From Branchiostoma belcheri (Eukaryota; Chordata; Leptocardii; Amphioxiformes; Branchiostomatidae), in the NCBI RefSeq assembly GCF_001625305.1, contig NW_017804209.1:1403392-1467391 (forward strand): 64,000 nucleotides of DNA, read 5' to 3'. A program made the translations under genes and the position numbers. The first letter of the stretch is position 1, and the number at the start of each line of letters is the position of its first letter. This document shows positions 21,006 to 32,415 of this stretch, piece by piece. Under the pieces are notes generated by a model. That model was not told where the DNA came from and did no database searches. It saw nothing but the letters and a program-made list of their open reading frames with translations.

Positions 21006-22828
21006 CCAATGACTCAGGTCATTTCTGACTCAGGTCTGTTTCTGGGTATTCTGAGAATGCGTCCTGCATTCTCAGAATTCTCTTCTCTGCTATGATGGTA
21101 CCCAGTGGTTTTGACTCAGACTTTTCATCCATGCTGAGCCGGAATAATTTATCTACTGCGAAGTGCAAAAACACACATTGGTTCATAATCTTCATGTCTA
21201 TCTTACGCTCTGTTATAGCACATTGTTCCATGGCGTTGGGAATTGCCGCATCATTGCGATAAGTAACGTCTAGTTCTGTTCTGTAAAGGACAAATAAAGT
21301 CTAGTTCTGTAATAAGGACGCTGTACCGTTCCCAACAGTACTTAATACTTTCTGTCGATCTGTCATTAGATTTGCTCTACAGCGCGCATAGCTCTCTGGG
21401 GAACAATATGCTTCTCGCGAAGAGGCATTTTAACTCCCAAATTAACATCCCAGTCTTACACCACTACATAAACAGTTTACATCCCGTTCCCTAGTTTGAC
21501 CGCTTGGCAGACTCCTCAGCGATTTTTATACACAAAAAACGATATTATCAAGCTTTATTCGTCTCGTTTACGTTTTGATAATCCTGCAACATATTCGAAT
21601 GATCAAAGACAATCAAAATGAAGTTTATTATATGTAGACTGAATTGCACACGCAATATCTAGCCGGCTAGAAGGTCCAATTCGCAACCTAACTCCTACAG
21701 CCTATTTTGGCCCTCTGTTTTTTTTTTTACTATTTTCCGAGCAATCTCAAGAGCCTGGTTGAGGCCATGTACATGTGTGTATTAGTATTAAATACTGCAG
21801 CGTTGACACATTGTAAGGAAGGCTTAATGTTGTCTGCCTAATTACAAAGATGATTGCATTTATTTTCCGTATAGGCTTGACGCCAGGACTTTGTGTTTGA
21901 CCAAAGGAAGGTTGAAGACCAGTCGGTTACCGGGACGTCGTACCAACGTTAACATCTGATGCAGACTCTTCCAGGTAATTTCACTGTTTATAGAAGAGTT
22001 ATATTATAAGTTTATTTTTGTTTATATCAAAAATTTCAAACCAAAATGTCAATGGCTATCATTATGTACGTTAATAGTTTTAATGGGACTAAACAAAACA
22101 CAGTTTATCTTTTAAGATATTCTAAGTATTTAAGCTATAGTCATCGAGGAAAAATGAAAGGCAGACCTCACAGATGCTCTGTGGATCCAGTGTACCTGAA
22201 TAATTAAACACTATTAATGAAGCTTACAGTGTGATGTCAAGTAAAACCCGTCCCTTGTAGAGTTTAACACCTGTTGGTCAAACGGAATACCCATTCAGCC
22301 AGTGCCGGCACCAGGTAACGGCTTCAGCAGCATCATGAGTTGCCTTCTAGATTCGCAATGACGCGATAATAACGCGACGATAACGCGTTATTAGCGTCCA
22401 ATAGCCACCCGATGAAGTTGATATCTAGGCTGTTTTTGAACGATTATCTTGTTTTCGAATCTCACGCTGCGTTTAACCTTTCCTAAGACGTCTTAGTGTT
22501 GAGCGGTGCCTCGGCGCCAGTCTTAGAAAGATGTCTGCGTCCTTCTTACGTCTGCACCCCTGTCCTTTAAGGCGCCTGGGTGGCTGAAGATGTTGACCGA
22601 TGTCATCTCTTTTACTAGAGCCGTGTTTTTTTTCCTCCTAATGTTGAGAGCTTTAGTTGTCACCACTGCGGTTCTCTTTGATATTCGCGATGATGCATGT
22701 AATATCTTTTAACCTTGTTTTTCTTGGCCTCGTGAATTCGCATAGCTGTGTGCGTACGTGGTCTCGTAGAGCTGTGTTTTTCCCCATCTAATGTCTATAG
22801 CTTAAGCTGTTACCGGTAGACTGTAGAC
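21006..22828. other. No gene recognised; small LINE-like tail
   Basis: 21240-21310 contains GACAAATAAAGTCTAGTTC, resembling a LINE 3' tail. The block 21006-21065 repeats sequence from 20615-20675 (CAGGTCATTTCTGACTCAGG). The rest is AT-rich without supported features. Confidence 0.35.
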
Positions 22829-23020
22829 CGGTGCAATAGCTCAATTGGTAAGTGCTCGCTTTGTAACCGGGAGGTCGTGAGTTCAAACCCCGGCCGGGTC
22901 ATACCAAAGACTTTAAAAATGGTACACACTTCTTTCTCTGCTTAGCACTCAGCACTCAGTGTGGGAAGGTCAAACACACAGCATTACCAGCGGACCAGCC
23001 CCCTGCTGTAGTGCCCTGCA
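22829..23020 (+). repeat. tRNA-derived SINE, family B copy
   Basis: tRNA-like head with A box TAGCTCAATTGGTAAGTG and B box GAGTTCAAACCCC, then CCAAAGACTTTAAAAATGG. This is the family at 703-898 in the other orientation. The head looks tRNA-like, but the shared tail marks it as a SINE. Confidence 0.8.
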
Positions 23021-23103
23021 CAACTGCGTGTCGCCCAAGGGCTACGGAAATGGAGATGGGCACCACCCTACGCTCTGCATAAGGGCACGGGAGACCTTTA
23101 TTT

Positions 23104-23930
23104 TCTGAAATAACATGTTTTGTCATGATGATTGATGAGATATCTCCAACTTGAGCATTGCGCTCCCATTTTCTAGGTGAGTGAATTCGTAGAGTTGTGG
23201 GCTTGGTCACGAGAGAGCTGTGACTCTATGAAAACAGTGACCCAACCCCAACCTAAGGCCGAGGGATTTAACTGTTACCACTGTATTTTTGAAATAACGT
23301 GTTTTGTCATGGTAATTGATCAAATGTGTCACATTTGAGCATCGGGATCCCATTTTCTAGGCGAGTGAATTTGTAGAACTTGGTCACAGCTACGAGAGCT
23401 GTGACTCCATGAGAACTGTGACCCAAACACCGAACCCCCACCCAATACTGAGAGATTTAGTTGTTACCGTTGTGGTTCCCTTTGAAGCAACGTGTTTTTT
23501 TCAGGATGATTGATGAAATATCTCACACTTGAGCATTGTAATTCCATTTTCAAGGCGAGTGAATTCGTAGAGCTGTGAGCTTGGTCACAGCTACAAGAGC
23601 TGTGACTCTATGTGAGAACAGTGACCCAAACACCCAACCTCCACCTAATACTGAGAGATTTAGCTGTTACCACACTGTGGTTTTCTTTGAAATAACGTGT
23701 TTGGTCATAATGATTGATGAAACATCTCATATTTGAGCATTGTGCTCACATTCGTAGAGCTGTGAGCTTGGTCAAAGCTACGAGAGCTGTGACTCTATGA
23801 GAACTGTGACCCGAACACCCAACTCCCACCTAATTCTGAGAGATTTAGTTGTTACCTTTGAAATAGCGTGTTTTGTCATGATGATTGATGAAATATCTTA
23901 CAGCTGCGCATTGTGCTCTCCCGACCACGT
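23104..23930. repeat. Satellite-like tandem array, about 170-210 bp units
   Basis: The block AATAACGTGTTTTGTCAT or a variant recurs near 23107, 23290, 23482, 23690 and 23859. Each unit also carries CTACGAGAGCTGTGACTC-like sequence and GAGAGATTTAGTTGTTACC. Confidence 0.85.
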
Positions 23931-24167
23931 TGGCAACATTTTTCCTGGTGTCGTGAAGTTTTTAGTTTTAGAATTTTGCGTATAGAAACCTGTCCAACGT
24001 AGTTAGTGGCTACACGGCTCCTTGTTGCCATTGAGGACATGAAACGTTACCGAGGAATATTAAAACCCAGGATTGACATTCTCCTGAAGCGTTTTTGCAC
24101 CTGCCAGTTATACATTATCTTGTACTGAAAAAGTTTTAATTTCCTACGAGTATCACTATCTATGTCG

Positions 24168-24293
24168 ATGAAGGTTAGACATCCAGGTAATAAATGCACC
24201 AAAAAGCAGTTACTCAAGCAACTGGATATGATTTTTGGAACGAAACGGTCAAAATCATATCCAGTTGCTTGAGTAAGTGCTTTTTGGCGTATC
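24168..24293. mobile_element. M3 foldback, compact copy
   Basis: The left arm GTTACTCAAGCAACTGGATA is answered by its complement TATCCAGTTGCTTGAGTAAG after about 30 bp. This gives a short MITE-like foldback. Confidence 0.85.
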
Positions 24294-24689
24294 ACTATCT
24301 ATGTTTTACACCGCTTAAAACAAAGAACGCACAGCTGTGGAATTGTCGGTTTCTATTTCTTTAATACATTTCTAAGTCATGAGAAGAAGAAGATTTGTGT
24401 ATGACTCTAAGAAACGGCATCTCCGTGCCAACATATTTCTTCTCTATGGATACAGTACTCTATGGGATAGTGTAACTACCTAACGTTACCATGTGGAACT
24501 CGCCTTTGGTTCGGCACGATCTAATCTACACTGTAGAAGATGACAGGTAAATCTCAATGAAACTTTGCTGACGGACACGTGTGTGATTCTGTGCCACCGT
24601 ATCTAAATATCAGATCGCCAATACGGCAGGTTGTTCGTTAGCAGGACGGGTGAAACGGAGCGGAGGAAGGAGGGAGAGGGGGGGGGGAG

Positions 24690-24833
24690 TTAGCCCTCTA
24701 GGCCGGCGACCAGCCCCCTCAGTGCGTCGTTGGCCTGTGCGTTCCCCCGGGCGGATCCGATGTCGACCTCGGCAAGCCGCTTCCGCTTCCCGCCCACGTC
24801 ACTCAGCAGGTTCTCCAGGAACGCTAACCTGGC
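24690..24833 (-). CDS. Gene 2 terminal exon (peptides 3 end and 4)
   Basis: The acceptor is TTTGTTTCCGCAG above 24833, in phase 0. It completes peptide 3 (ARLAFLENLLSDVGG), then KRKR, then peptide 4 ending AGLEG and TAA at 24692-24690. The terminal Gly could serve as an amide donor. An ATTAAA-type signal lies about 325 bp beyond the stop. Confidence 0.85.
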   Translation of the reverse strand, partial: ARLAFLENLLSDVGGKRKRLAEVDIGSARGNAQANDALRGLVAGLEG

Positions 24834-27800
24834 CTGCGGAAACAAACAAACAAACACACAAATTATTGACAAAATTATTTCCTGAGAGGGTGAAGGAGGT
24901 TATATACATCAGGGCCGATCAACCTTCACTGAACCGCGACGGGGCCGACATCGTCTACCAGGTACCATTGTGAAGGTGACAAAATCCTTGTCTGATAACG
25001 GTAAACAAAGAGGTCATTTTTTCCCGGAACTGGTTGCCCAGGTAACAGTAAACAGACACGCCATTTATTCCCGGAACTAGTTGCCCAGGTAACAGTAAAC
25101 CGAACACTTTTTATTCTCGGAACTGGTTGCCCAGGTAACAGTAAACAGAACATCATTAATTCCCGGAACTGGGTAACAGTAAACGGACACGCCCTTTATT
25201 CCTGGAACTGGTTGCCTAGGTAACAGTAAACAGACGCCATTTCATTCCCGGAACTAGTTGCCCAGGTAACCGTAAACAAACACGCCAATTCATTTCTGGA
25301 ACTGGTTGCCCGGGTAACAGTAAACAGAAACGCCATTTTATTCCCGGAACTGGTTGCCCAGGTAACAGTAAACACCCGGAACTGGTTGCCCAGGTAACAG
25401 TAAACAGACACGTATTTTATTCCCGGAACTGGTTGCCCAGGTAACAGTAAACGAACACGCCCTCTATTCCCGGAACTGGTTGCCCAGGTGACAGTAAACA
25501 GAGACGCGACATTTTATTCCTGGAACTTGTTACCCAGGTAAGAGTAAACAAACACACTATATTCCCGGAACTGGTTTCCCAGGTAACAGTAAACAGAGAA
25601 GGGTAGTTTTACCTCATCAGCCCAGTCCTCCCCCACGGACAACTCGGCGCTGCGCTTGCCCAGTTTCTCCAGGATGTTGTCGATGGCGTCTTGTCTTGCG
25701 GCGTCTTGTATCCGGCCGGCCTTGGCTCCTGGAAGTATCATATAGAGCTACTGAATATCTAATCACAGCTTTTTGCGGATTAAACAGGCCATCTACATCA
25801 GGGCATTACAACCATTCCTCAACAGAGACGGGAGGCGCCACAGACTTTCTGCAACCACTGCTCCCGGAGTCACGTGTGTTATCTGCGTGACGTCAGGGAA
25901 GCGGTTTATTGCTCATTCTTTGACAAAGACTGGAGTTGTACAGTCGAAAAATTGGGTGAGAAAATTTGTGTTGGATATTACAGTTTAAACTTGTTTCATT
26001 ATTTGCCCACTAGTTTATGTTAAAACATTCCCCTGTTTGATATTGTGTCTCCTGCCTATGTTTAAGTGTACCTGTCCTTGGTGCTGAACCATGTATCAGT
26101 TGTGTACACTGTACATGTCCTTGGTGCTGGACCATGTATCAGTTTTGTACACTGTACCTGTCCTTGGTACTGAGCCATGTATCAGTTGTGTACACTGTAC
26201 CTGTCCTTGGTACTGAACCATGTATCAGTTGTGTACACTGTACCTGTCCTTGGTACTGAACCATGTATCAGTTGTGTACACTGTACCTGTCCTTGGTGCT
26301 GAACCATGTATCAGTTGTGTACACTGTACTTGTCCTTGGTACTGAACCATGTATCAGTTGTGTACACTGTACCTGTGCTTGGTACTGAACCATGTATCAG
26401 TTGTGTACACTGTACCTGTCCTTGGTACTGAACCATGTATCGTGAAGTGTTCCTGTCCTTAATGCTGCTTATCAGTTGTGTACACTGTACCTGTCCTTGA
26501 TACTGAACACTGTAAAAGTTTTGTACAATACACCGTGTTGCTGACTAATGATATGGAAAAGAGAAATGGATAGATAAGCGGCATTTCATTCGATGGAAAA
26601 ACAACAGTTAATTAAGCGGATTACTATGTGACCTTAGAAAAGTGATTATAGAGATACTTTTATATTTTTGGACCGCTTTCTCCAAACAACTCTAAGACTA
26701 GGTTTAAGGAGGCCACCTGAGAAGATTAAGAGATTATCCAGATACGCCGGAGAAGTTTTAATTCAATTAGTATGGAAAACTTAAGTAGGTCAGCAGAACA
26801 TTTCGATGAATGGATAATACGAAAAGCTTTCCGTAAAAGTCAGATGTTGCATTTTTAGTTATTGGCTTGAATTAATTAACTAATTAATTACTTGAAAAAA
26901 ATCGTCAATAGTCGAACCAAATAAGTTAGAATTTAGTGTTTAGTAGATAGAGGAGTTGCATACTATATTGTGATCCATCCTGCTGCCCATGTTTTGTTAT
27001 CATGTAACGTGTACTTGCAATTAGCCTACGGACAAGAGCTTACAAAAAATTTCTATACGGTTAAAACATAGTGACCAGGTGATGGTTTTTTTTATCTACA
27101 GTTCTTCCCACAAGTGAAAATGCTATGTGCTAGGCATTTGTATGCGGCCCTATAGCTATAGCAGTGCTATGTGCTATGCGTTTGTCTGCGGTCCTATAGC
27201 TATGGCAGTGCTATGTTCTATGCGTTTGTCTGCGGTCCTATAGCTATAGCAGTGCTATGTGCTATGCGTTTGTCTGCGGTCCTATAGCTATGGCAGTGCT
27301 ATGTGCTATGCGTTTGTCTGCGGTCCTATAGCTATGGCAGTGCTATGTGCTATGCGTTTGTCTGCGGTCCTATAGCTATGGCAGTGCTATGTGCTATGCG
27401 TTTGTCTGCGGTCTTATAGCTATGGCAGTGCTCTGTGCTATACGTTTGTCTGCGCTCCTCCTGTCCTGCCTGTGGCAATGCTCTGTGCTATGCGTTTGTA
27501 TGCGGTGCACCTGCCCTACCTGAGAAAATGCTCTGTGCTATGCGTTTGTGGTGTCGTGTGGCGCAATGGCAGAGTGCGCGACTCAGAACCAAGAGGTCCC
27601 GGGTTCAAGTCCTGACATGCCACCGATCGTGTGCCCTTGGGAAAGGCACTTTACACGACTTTCCCCACTAGACTCAAGTAAAAATGAGTATTGTCTGTCC
27701 AGTATTCGTTTCTATGTGCGGGACACAACACCAGCAACAGCTGCCTCTGCTCGGCGTGTATTGCAATGTTGCAATTTAAATAAAATAAAATAAAATATGC

Positions 27801-30451
27801 GTTTCTCTGCGCTCCTCATGCCCTACCTGTGACAATGCTCTGTGCTATGCGTTTCTCTGCGCTCCTCTTGCCCGTGATGGCCGCCAGTTTCGCTGCCAGC
27901 TGCTCCCGTGCGATCTTGGCTGCCTGGTCTCTGGCGATGTCCATCTCCGCTAGTCTCTTTTCTCTGAGAACACAACCAACGAGGGGAAATCAATGAGTAC
28001 AGAGATAAAAAAAAACATGGCAAAAACAAAATTATCCTTTTTCAGTGTGACACAAAATTCTCCCTTCGATACAGTATTACTGTGCTCAAAAAACAGCTTT
28101 AAGTCCTTTTACAGCAACAAGCGACTTGTAAAAAGTTGACATTTATCCACCAATAAATTGTCTGATAATCCAGGTATAGGGCACTCTCAGGAATGTCTTG
28201 GTTCTGCCGAGTCGCTTTCCAATGTGATTTCAGGGCAGCAAAACTGGAAATATTCTGAACAAGGCAATCTTTGTGATATTGACACATACTGCTTCACATC
28301 GGCACATTTACACGTAAATCAGCCTACTTTCAGTGTAAAACTGCAGAAACAAGCCGCGAGACGAGTCCTTTTTTTCTGGGTGGCGCCCTAAAATCAGCTC
28401 AGGGTTATTCCAGTGACCATTTCCGTCAGAATTGTGGGAAAGTTTTTCTCCATGAGGGCCAATTAAATTGGGACTGTGTGGTTTAACTCAATATGTAGAT
28501 AGATGACTAGAATGATGACTTGAAAAATCGGGTTTCCAAGCCCTAAAACTGCAATGGATGCCTTTAAGATATATGTTATGAGATCGTAAGGGCGTCAGCA
28601 AAAATCTAGAATTCCCAGCAAAACCATATCCAGTTTAGGAGTTATGTTTCAGCACTGTTCAGTATCTCCTGCTCACGTGTAGGTGTATGAAGTCGTTCGG
28701 TGTGATAAGCTAGCTGCCGCCGCGCCGCGTGCATGCGAAGCTTGTGTTACGCCGTAGGGTGGTTACACCGGCTATACAGATACAGAAGCTATTTCATTGT
28801 AAGTGCCTGTCAATTCAGACTTATTGTCTGCAAGAAGGTGTGTGGATAAAGTTTCAAAGTTTCAAGAAGCTGATGTGTTACGCCAAAGGGCAGTTATACC
28901 GGCTATACAGATACAGATACAGATTGTGTCAGTAGTCGGAGAGTTGCTTTTAAACTTCAAACGTAAATTGGACACAATTCAGTGGTCCCACTGCAATGTT
29001 AAATAAACGGATCTTGGATCTTGAATGTTATCTAACAGGCGAATCTTCGGTCCGAGATAGATGGTCCGTAATAGGGCTTTAAAATGAACATTGCGTGCTT
29101 AAAGACCACAGTGGGATAAAACACTGTCTAAGGGTCATTGGAAGGCTTCCCTAGCTGCCTTAAATCCTCAACCTGACATTCCCACATGAATACGAATGGT
29201 AGAATTCGGCACAAAAGGAAATGATAATTGGCCAGAAGAGTCAGTCCTTAGAAAGGGCGCGGGCTAATGAGCTCCACGGTGGCCAATCATTCTCCAGATT
29301 TTGCGTAAATTTACTGTTTATGAACCCACGTTGTTAGTCTGCTACGACAGAGGAACCTTTAAGTCTAAGTCGCGTTATCATTAAGATATTTACGGCAGAG
29401 ACGTCATCGAGTGACTGTCTTGTGCAAGCATACATTTGATGGGAACCCGTTCGGTGTAGTTCATGTCCTTTTTAAATGTTCCTGCATATCTCATTGGCGT
29501 TGCCTACAGCTAGTTGTTACTCTGAACTACCTGTCACACATAAACATTGCACATCGAGCTATAGGCCCTACTTGTATTATAGATTGTTGACTGTGTAATG
29601 TACATTCTTGTTGTTTTTGTATGTGGGAGGGCAACTAGCAAAGGTGCTTCGCACCTGTTTTGCCCTCCCTTTTACTTTGTGAAAAATTTAAATAAACAAA
29701 TAAACAAATAGGCGCTGTTTAAAGCTATCTAGTGATGATGCCCCTTCTGCACGTATTACCAGCGAGTTCCACCTACGAAAAATTGACTACTGGTAATTTT
29801 TATTAATTGTCTAAAAACTGAACATCTTAATCCTGGCATAGCTCTTGTACCCTGGAAGGCATGGCTATTTCTTGTTCTTTGCTGACCTGGTATTGGATAC
29901 TTGCTGGATGTATAAGTACTTGGAGGGGTGACAGTTGAGTTGCTGAAAAAGTGGCTTATGTAAGGCCCAGAAAACAAAATGTTATGTTTTCTGGTTTCCG
30001 ACTTACCCTAGAAAAAGTTGCTGACCCTAGGCTATTTTGTGGGTGGACCCCTGCAAGGGTCAACATTTTTTGTCGAGCTGATTAACCTTTTTTAGTTCCA
30101 TGACCTGACATGTGAGTTATTAAACGTCGTACAATCAGTTTTCTAATACTGTCATTGAAAATAAGTATCATTATGCAAGTTTTACTTTTTTAGACTGTAT
30201 TGTATAAGTTTAATCACTAGAGATTGCCAAAGTCTAAGAAAAAAAAAGAAAAAAGATACCCCTACCTACCGACCCCAATTTTTTCAGGACTAAAACAGGA
30301 AACGTAACATTTTCCCCAGGCTTGAGGTGTGTTTGTCGGCAGATGTAAGAGGAAAGAAGACTTACTCCGCTTGTACCGGTACGCTTCCACAGACGAACAC
30401 GAAGAAGGCGATGGCCAAGGTCGGCAGCCACAAGGTCATTCTTCCTGCCAT
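24690..30451 (-). CDS. Gene 2: precursor of four related PTH-like peptides
   Basis: Four coding exons (30451-30366, 27963-27827, 25728-25613, 24833-24690) join in phases 2, 1 and 0 with clean GT/AG sites and give 160 residues. Residues 1-28 are a signal peptide (TLAIAFFVFVCGSVPVQA). After EEKR come four peptides, starting LAEMDIARDQ, SAEKRIAQSI, SAELSVGEDW and LAEVDIGSAR. They are separated by GKR or GKRKR, so the first three would be amidated. The third keeps Arg20, Leu24, Leu28 and Asp30 of the PTH numbering, with Phe at position 23 and about four residues missing in the middle. The others match mainly at the x-Ala-Glu start and the amphipathic C-terminal half. Secretion and processing are well supported. 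PTH-family membership is inference, by resemblance to genes 1 and 3. The introns hold three minisatellites. Confidence 0.8.
24985..25600. repeat. Minisatellite in gene 2 last intron, about 13-14 units
   Basis: Unit core CCCGGAACTGGTTGCCCAGG then TAACAGTAAACAGA. Spacing is about 40-60 bp. It fills most of the intron between exons 25613 and 24833. Confidence 0.95.
25613..25728 (-). CDS. Gene 2 third coding exon
   Basis: Acceptor ATGATACTTCCAG above 25728; donor GATGAG|GTAAAA at 25613/25612. It encodes the end of peptide 2 (RQDAIDNILEKLG), a KR site and the start of peptide 3 (SAELSVGEDWADE). Confidence 0.85.
26065..26530. repeat. 43-bp minisatellite in gene 2 intron, about 10 units
   Basis: Same unit as 17985-18250 (TGTCCTTGGTACTGAACC, CAGTTGTGTACACTGTACC). 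Edge units are degenerate. Confidence 0.95.
27115..27560. repeat. Minisatellite derived from the exon 3 boundary
   Basis: Units of about 44 bp contain GTGCTATGCGTTTGTCTGCG. The end of the gene 2 exon at 27827 carries the related GTGCTATGCGTTTCTCTGCG. Units nearest the exon also keep CCTACCTG, the complement of the splice donor. Confidence 0.85.
27548..27797 (+). repeat. SINE family A, full-length-looking copy
   Basis: tRNA-like head (GTGGCGCAATGGCAGAG; B box GGGTTCAAGTCC), landmark CCGATCGTGTGCCCTTGG, and an AAATAAAATAAAATAAAATA tail. It sits inside gene 2's first coding intron region, beside the minisatellite. Confidence 0.9.
27827..27963 (-). CDS. Gene 2 second coding exon
   Basis: Acceptor TGTGTTCTCAG above 27963 (phase 2); donor TCACAG|GTAGGG at 27827/27826 (phase 1). 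It encodes EEKR, peptide 1 ending KLAAITG, then KR and the start of peptide 2, which has an internal KR (SAEKRIAQSIVT). A tandem near-copy of the exon end lies immediately downstream. Confidence 0.85.
28200..28565. mobile_element. MITE family M2 copy in gene 2 intron
   Basis: Matches 17218-17570: CCAATGCGATTTCAGGGCAG at the left and AACTGCAATGGATGCC at the right. The outermost left bases are lost. Confidence 0.8.
28685..28935 (+). repeat. CR1-like LINE 3' end with ATACAG tail
   Basis: Plus-oriented: CGGTGTGATAAGCTAGCTGC, GTGTTACGCCGTAGGG and ACCGGCTATACAGATACAG. A second partial 3' end follows at 28870-28930. Confidence 0.8.
28936..29439. other. Gene 2 intron, no feature beyond a short LINE-like tail
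   Basis: AATAAACGGATCTTGGATCT near 28998 resembles a LINE 3' terminus. Otherwise nothing is recognised. Confidence 0.35.
29440..29712 (+). repeat. LINE 3' UTR with terminal stem-loop
   Basis: GGGAGGGCAA pairs with TTGCCCTCCC around an inner GGTGCTTCGCACC hairpin. It is followed by the AAATAAACAAATAAACAAAT tail. No coding part remains. Confidence 0.75.
29713..29960 (-). repeat. CR1-like LINE fragment
   Basis: The minus-oriented block matches the family: GATGATGCCCCTTCTGCACG, GAAGGCATGGCTATTTCTTG. It is frame-shifted. Confidence 0.7.
30366..30451 (-). CDS. Gene 2 signal-peptide exon
   Basis: ATG at 30451 is directly preceded by CACGCACAG, with a stronger acceptor (CTCTATTTCAG) about 30 bp above. 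It encodes 28 residues with a hydrophobic core (LAIAFFVFVC) and ends GCGGA|GTAAGT at 30366/30365 (phase 2). Confidence 0.85.
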
Positions 30452-30464
30452 CTGTGCGTGACGA

Positions 30465-30790
30465 GTCTTCAAAGTGTGTCTGAAATAGAGCGAACAGTCG
30501 TCTGTGAGTGAGATTCTTCAAAATGTGTCTTAAATAGGGCGAACAGACTTCTGTGCGTAAGATTCTTCAAAACGTGTCTAAAAGGGGCGAAAAGACATCT
30601 GTGCGTAAGATTCTTCAAAGCGTGTATGATAAAAGGGCGAACAGACATCTGTGTGTGAGATTCTTCAGAATGTGTCTGAAATAGGGCGAACAGACTTCCG
30701 TGAGTGAGAGTCTTCAAAGTGTTCCTGAAATACGACGAACAAACCTCTGTGAGATTCTTCCAAATGTCTCTAAAAAGGGAGAAGAGACAA
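30465..30790. repeat. Minisatellite next to gene 2 start, about 5-6 units
   Basis: Units of about 60 bp contain GAGATTCTTCAAAATGTGTC and GGGCGAACAGAC. The minus-strand acceptor used by the signal exon lies at the edge unit, so copies of a similar acceptor-like tract are repeated. Confidence 0.9.
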
Positions 30791-31859
30791 AAACACCGAT
30801 AGGGGCTTTTCAACAGCTGCCAAATGGACAGGCTGTTGTAAAGGGAAGCGCCCGTACCACAGTCCATTAAGGAACGGCCAGGGCCAGGGTAGAGGCAGAT
30901 GGCTGGAAAAGAAAGCCGAGGAAGTTCAGTAGACAGGATGACACGTTCCTGCATCGGTAACGAGATGCGCCTAAGAGTGCAGCCAAAGTCGTTTTACGTG
31001 TCTCTACTGGTCAGCCGTATAAGGTTTAACGTTGAAGAAGAGGTGATAAAGCTGCTGATTAAAACCTTAACCAAAGCCATTTTGGCACGAGTGGTTCATA
31101 CCTAGGTCATTACGCTCAGGTCGTGACGATTTCCACATTTTTTTCTGATTTTTGGTACAGCCACGAGTGAAGAAGTGCGGATTGCCTTTTACCAGTACCT
31201 TCAAACTAATCCTCCTAGACCAGCAGTAGGACAGGTTCATTTTGACACGATGCACGAAATGAAGGAGAAGAGACAAAACCATCAACGGAAGCATTTCAAC
31301 CCACATCTGGCAAACATTATGTGAAAACGCTCGAGTTTGTTCAAGAAAAGCAGTCGCCATGTCCGTATGGAGATGCTGCCTATTCCACAGACCAGTCCGA
31401 AGTACCAATGACTCAGTCAACATCTTTCCTAAACCGTCTCTTTTCCGGGGATTGAGGGAGAATTCCACAATCAAAAAAGACTGACGTCGTATCTACTCAC
31501 AAGACAGAAATGAACCATAAGTTAAACCCTTTGATCCAGAACACCACAAAACGCACCTCGATCTCCCGACCATGTACCAGAGTCCCCGGCAAACCCAACG
31601 GTCCTACTGACCGGCCGACGACGGCACGTCATACCATCCATCCTCAGATTGCGAAGAAAATGCTCAGAAACAAATACTTTTAGACAATACAGCATGAAAG
31701 GGAATCAACTCCTCCATTTAACACCTCTCTCTGTCATGAGAGTTTTGATAGTGTAATTGAGTGGAAAATAGCGAGTAACTAATTCCAATCGACTATTCCA
31801 GTAAATTTAATGCGTAATTCTAGTAATTTAACAAACAAACTGTATCAATCGCAGTGTCC

Positions 31860-32330
31860 TATTCAAGCAACTGGAAAGACAAACTCTAGTAATTGAGATG
31901 TACAATTCTAGAAATTTCAAAGGGCCAAGTCTACGTAGTAATTCCAATAGAAAGTGACCAGAGCTTCAGCAATAGTCTATCCTATGCTACAATGGGCAGG
32001 GAACTAAATCTACTCAGTAGAGATGCACAGTACTCTGTAGCGAAGATGAGTAACACAAAGATTGCACTGCCCACAGACGAAAGGTACGCCATCTCTTACT
32101 GCAGTAATTTGGACAAGCAATTCTAGTAATTGGAAAGACCAACTGTAGTAAATGAGATGTACAATTCTAGAAATTCCAATGGCGAACTCTATACTAGTCT
32201 TTCCTATGCTGCACTACTCAGTAGCGATTCACAGTACTTTGCATCGGAGATGTATAACACAACGGAGATGTGCCAACACAAAGACCATATTACACAAGTA
32301 ACGGCATCTCTTACTGCCCGCACTAACCTG
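31860..32330. repeat. Direct duplication of about 250 bp
   Basis: GAGATGTACAATTCTAGAAA, TCCTATGCT, CTACTCAGTAG and ACGGCATCTCTTACTGC-like blocks occur in both halves, in the intron behind the gene 2 leader. The open frames here are repeat-driven. Confidence 0.7.
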
Positions 32331-32349
32331 CTTGACTGTCGCTCTTTAC

Positions 32350-32415
32350 CTGCCGCTGTGCACGCCTGCCGATGTCACAAGTTTTCCTGACTAGTAAGGG
32401 GACCTTTTATTTATA
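32350..32415 (-). promoter_or_regulatory. Gene 2 TATA box and noncoding leader exon
   Basis: TATAAATA lies on the minus strand at 32415-32408. A leader of roughly 30 bp follows and ends at CGGCAG|GTAAAG (32350/32349), a good donor. It is placed about 1.9 kb above the signal exon. The start is inferred from spacing. Confidence 0.6.

Noticed and set aside
22829-22905. Possible functional tRNA gene
   Set aside because: A tRNA-like head with A and B boxes, but it is followed by the same tail as 703-898. It is a SINE head.
25196-25411. Repeated CYLGNQF-type minus frame
   Set aside because: Translation of the intron minisatellite between two verified exons.
24985-27560. Possible CRISPR-like repeat arrays
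   Set aside because: Repeats are contiguous or irregular minisatellites in a eukaryotic intron, with no unique equal-length spacers and no cas genes.
27548-27620. Possible functional tRNA gene
   Set aside because: Belongs to SINE family A with a shared 3' body and A-rich tail.
31067-31474. 135-codon minus frame near gene 2
   Set aside because: No domain or matching splice sites. It lies in the leader intron and is probably chance.
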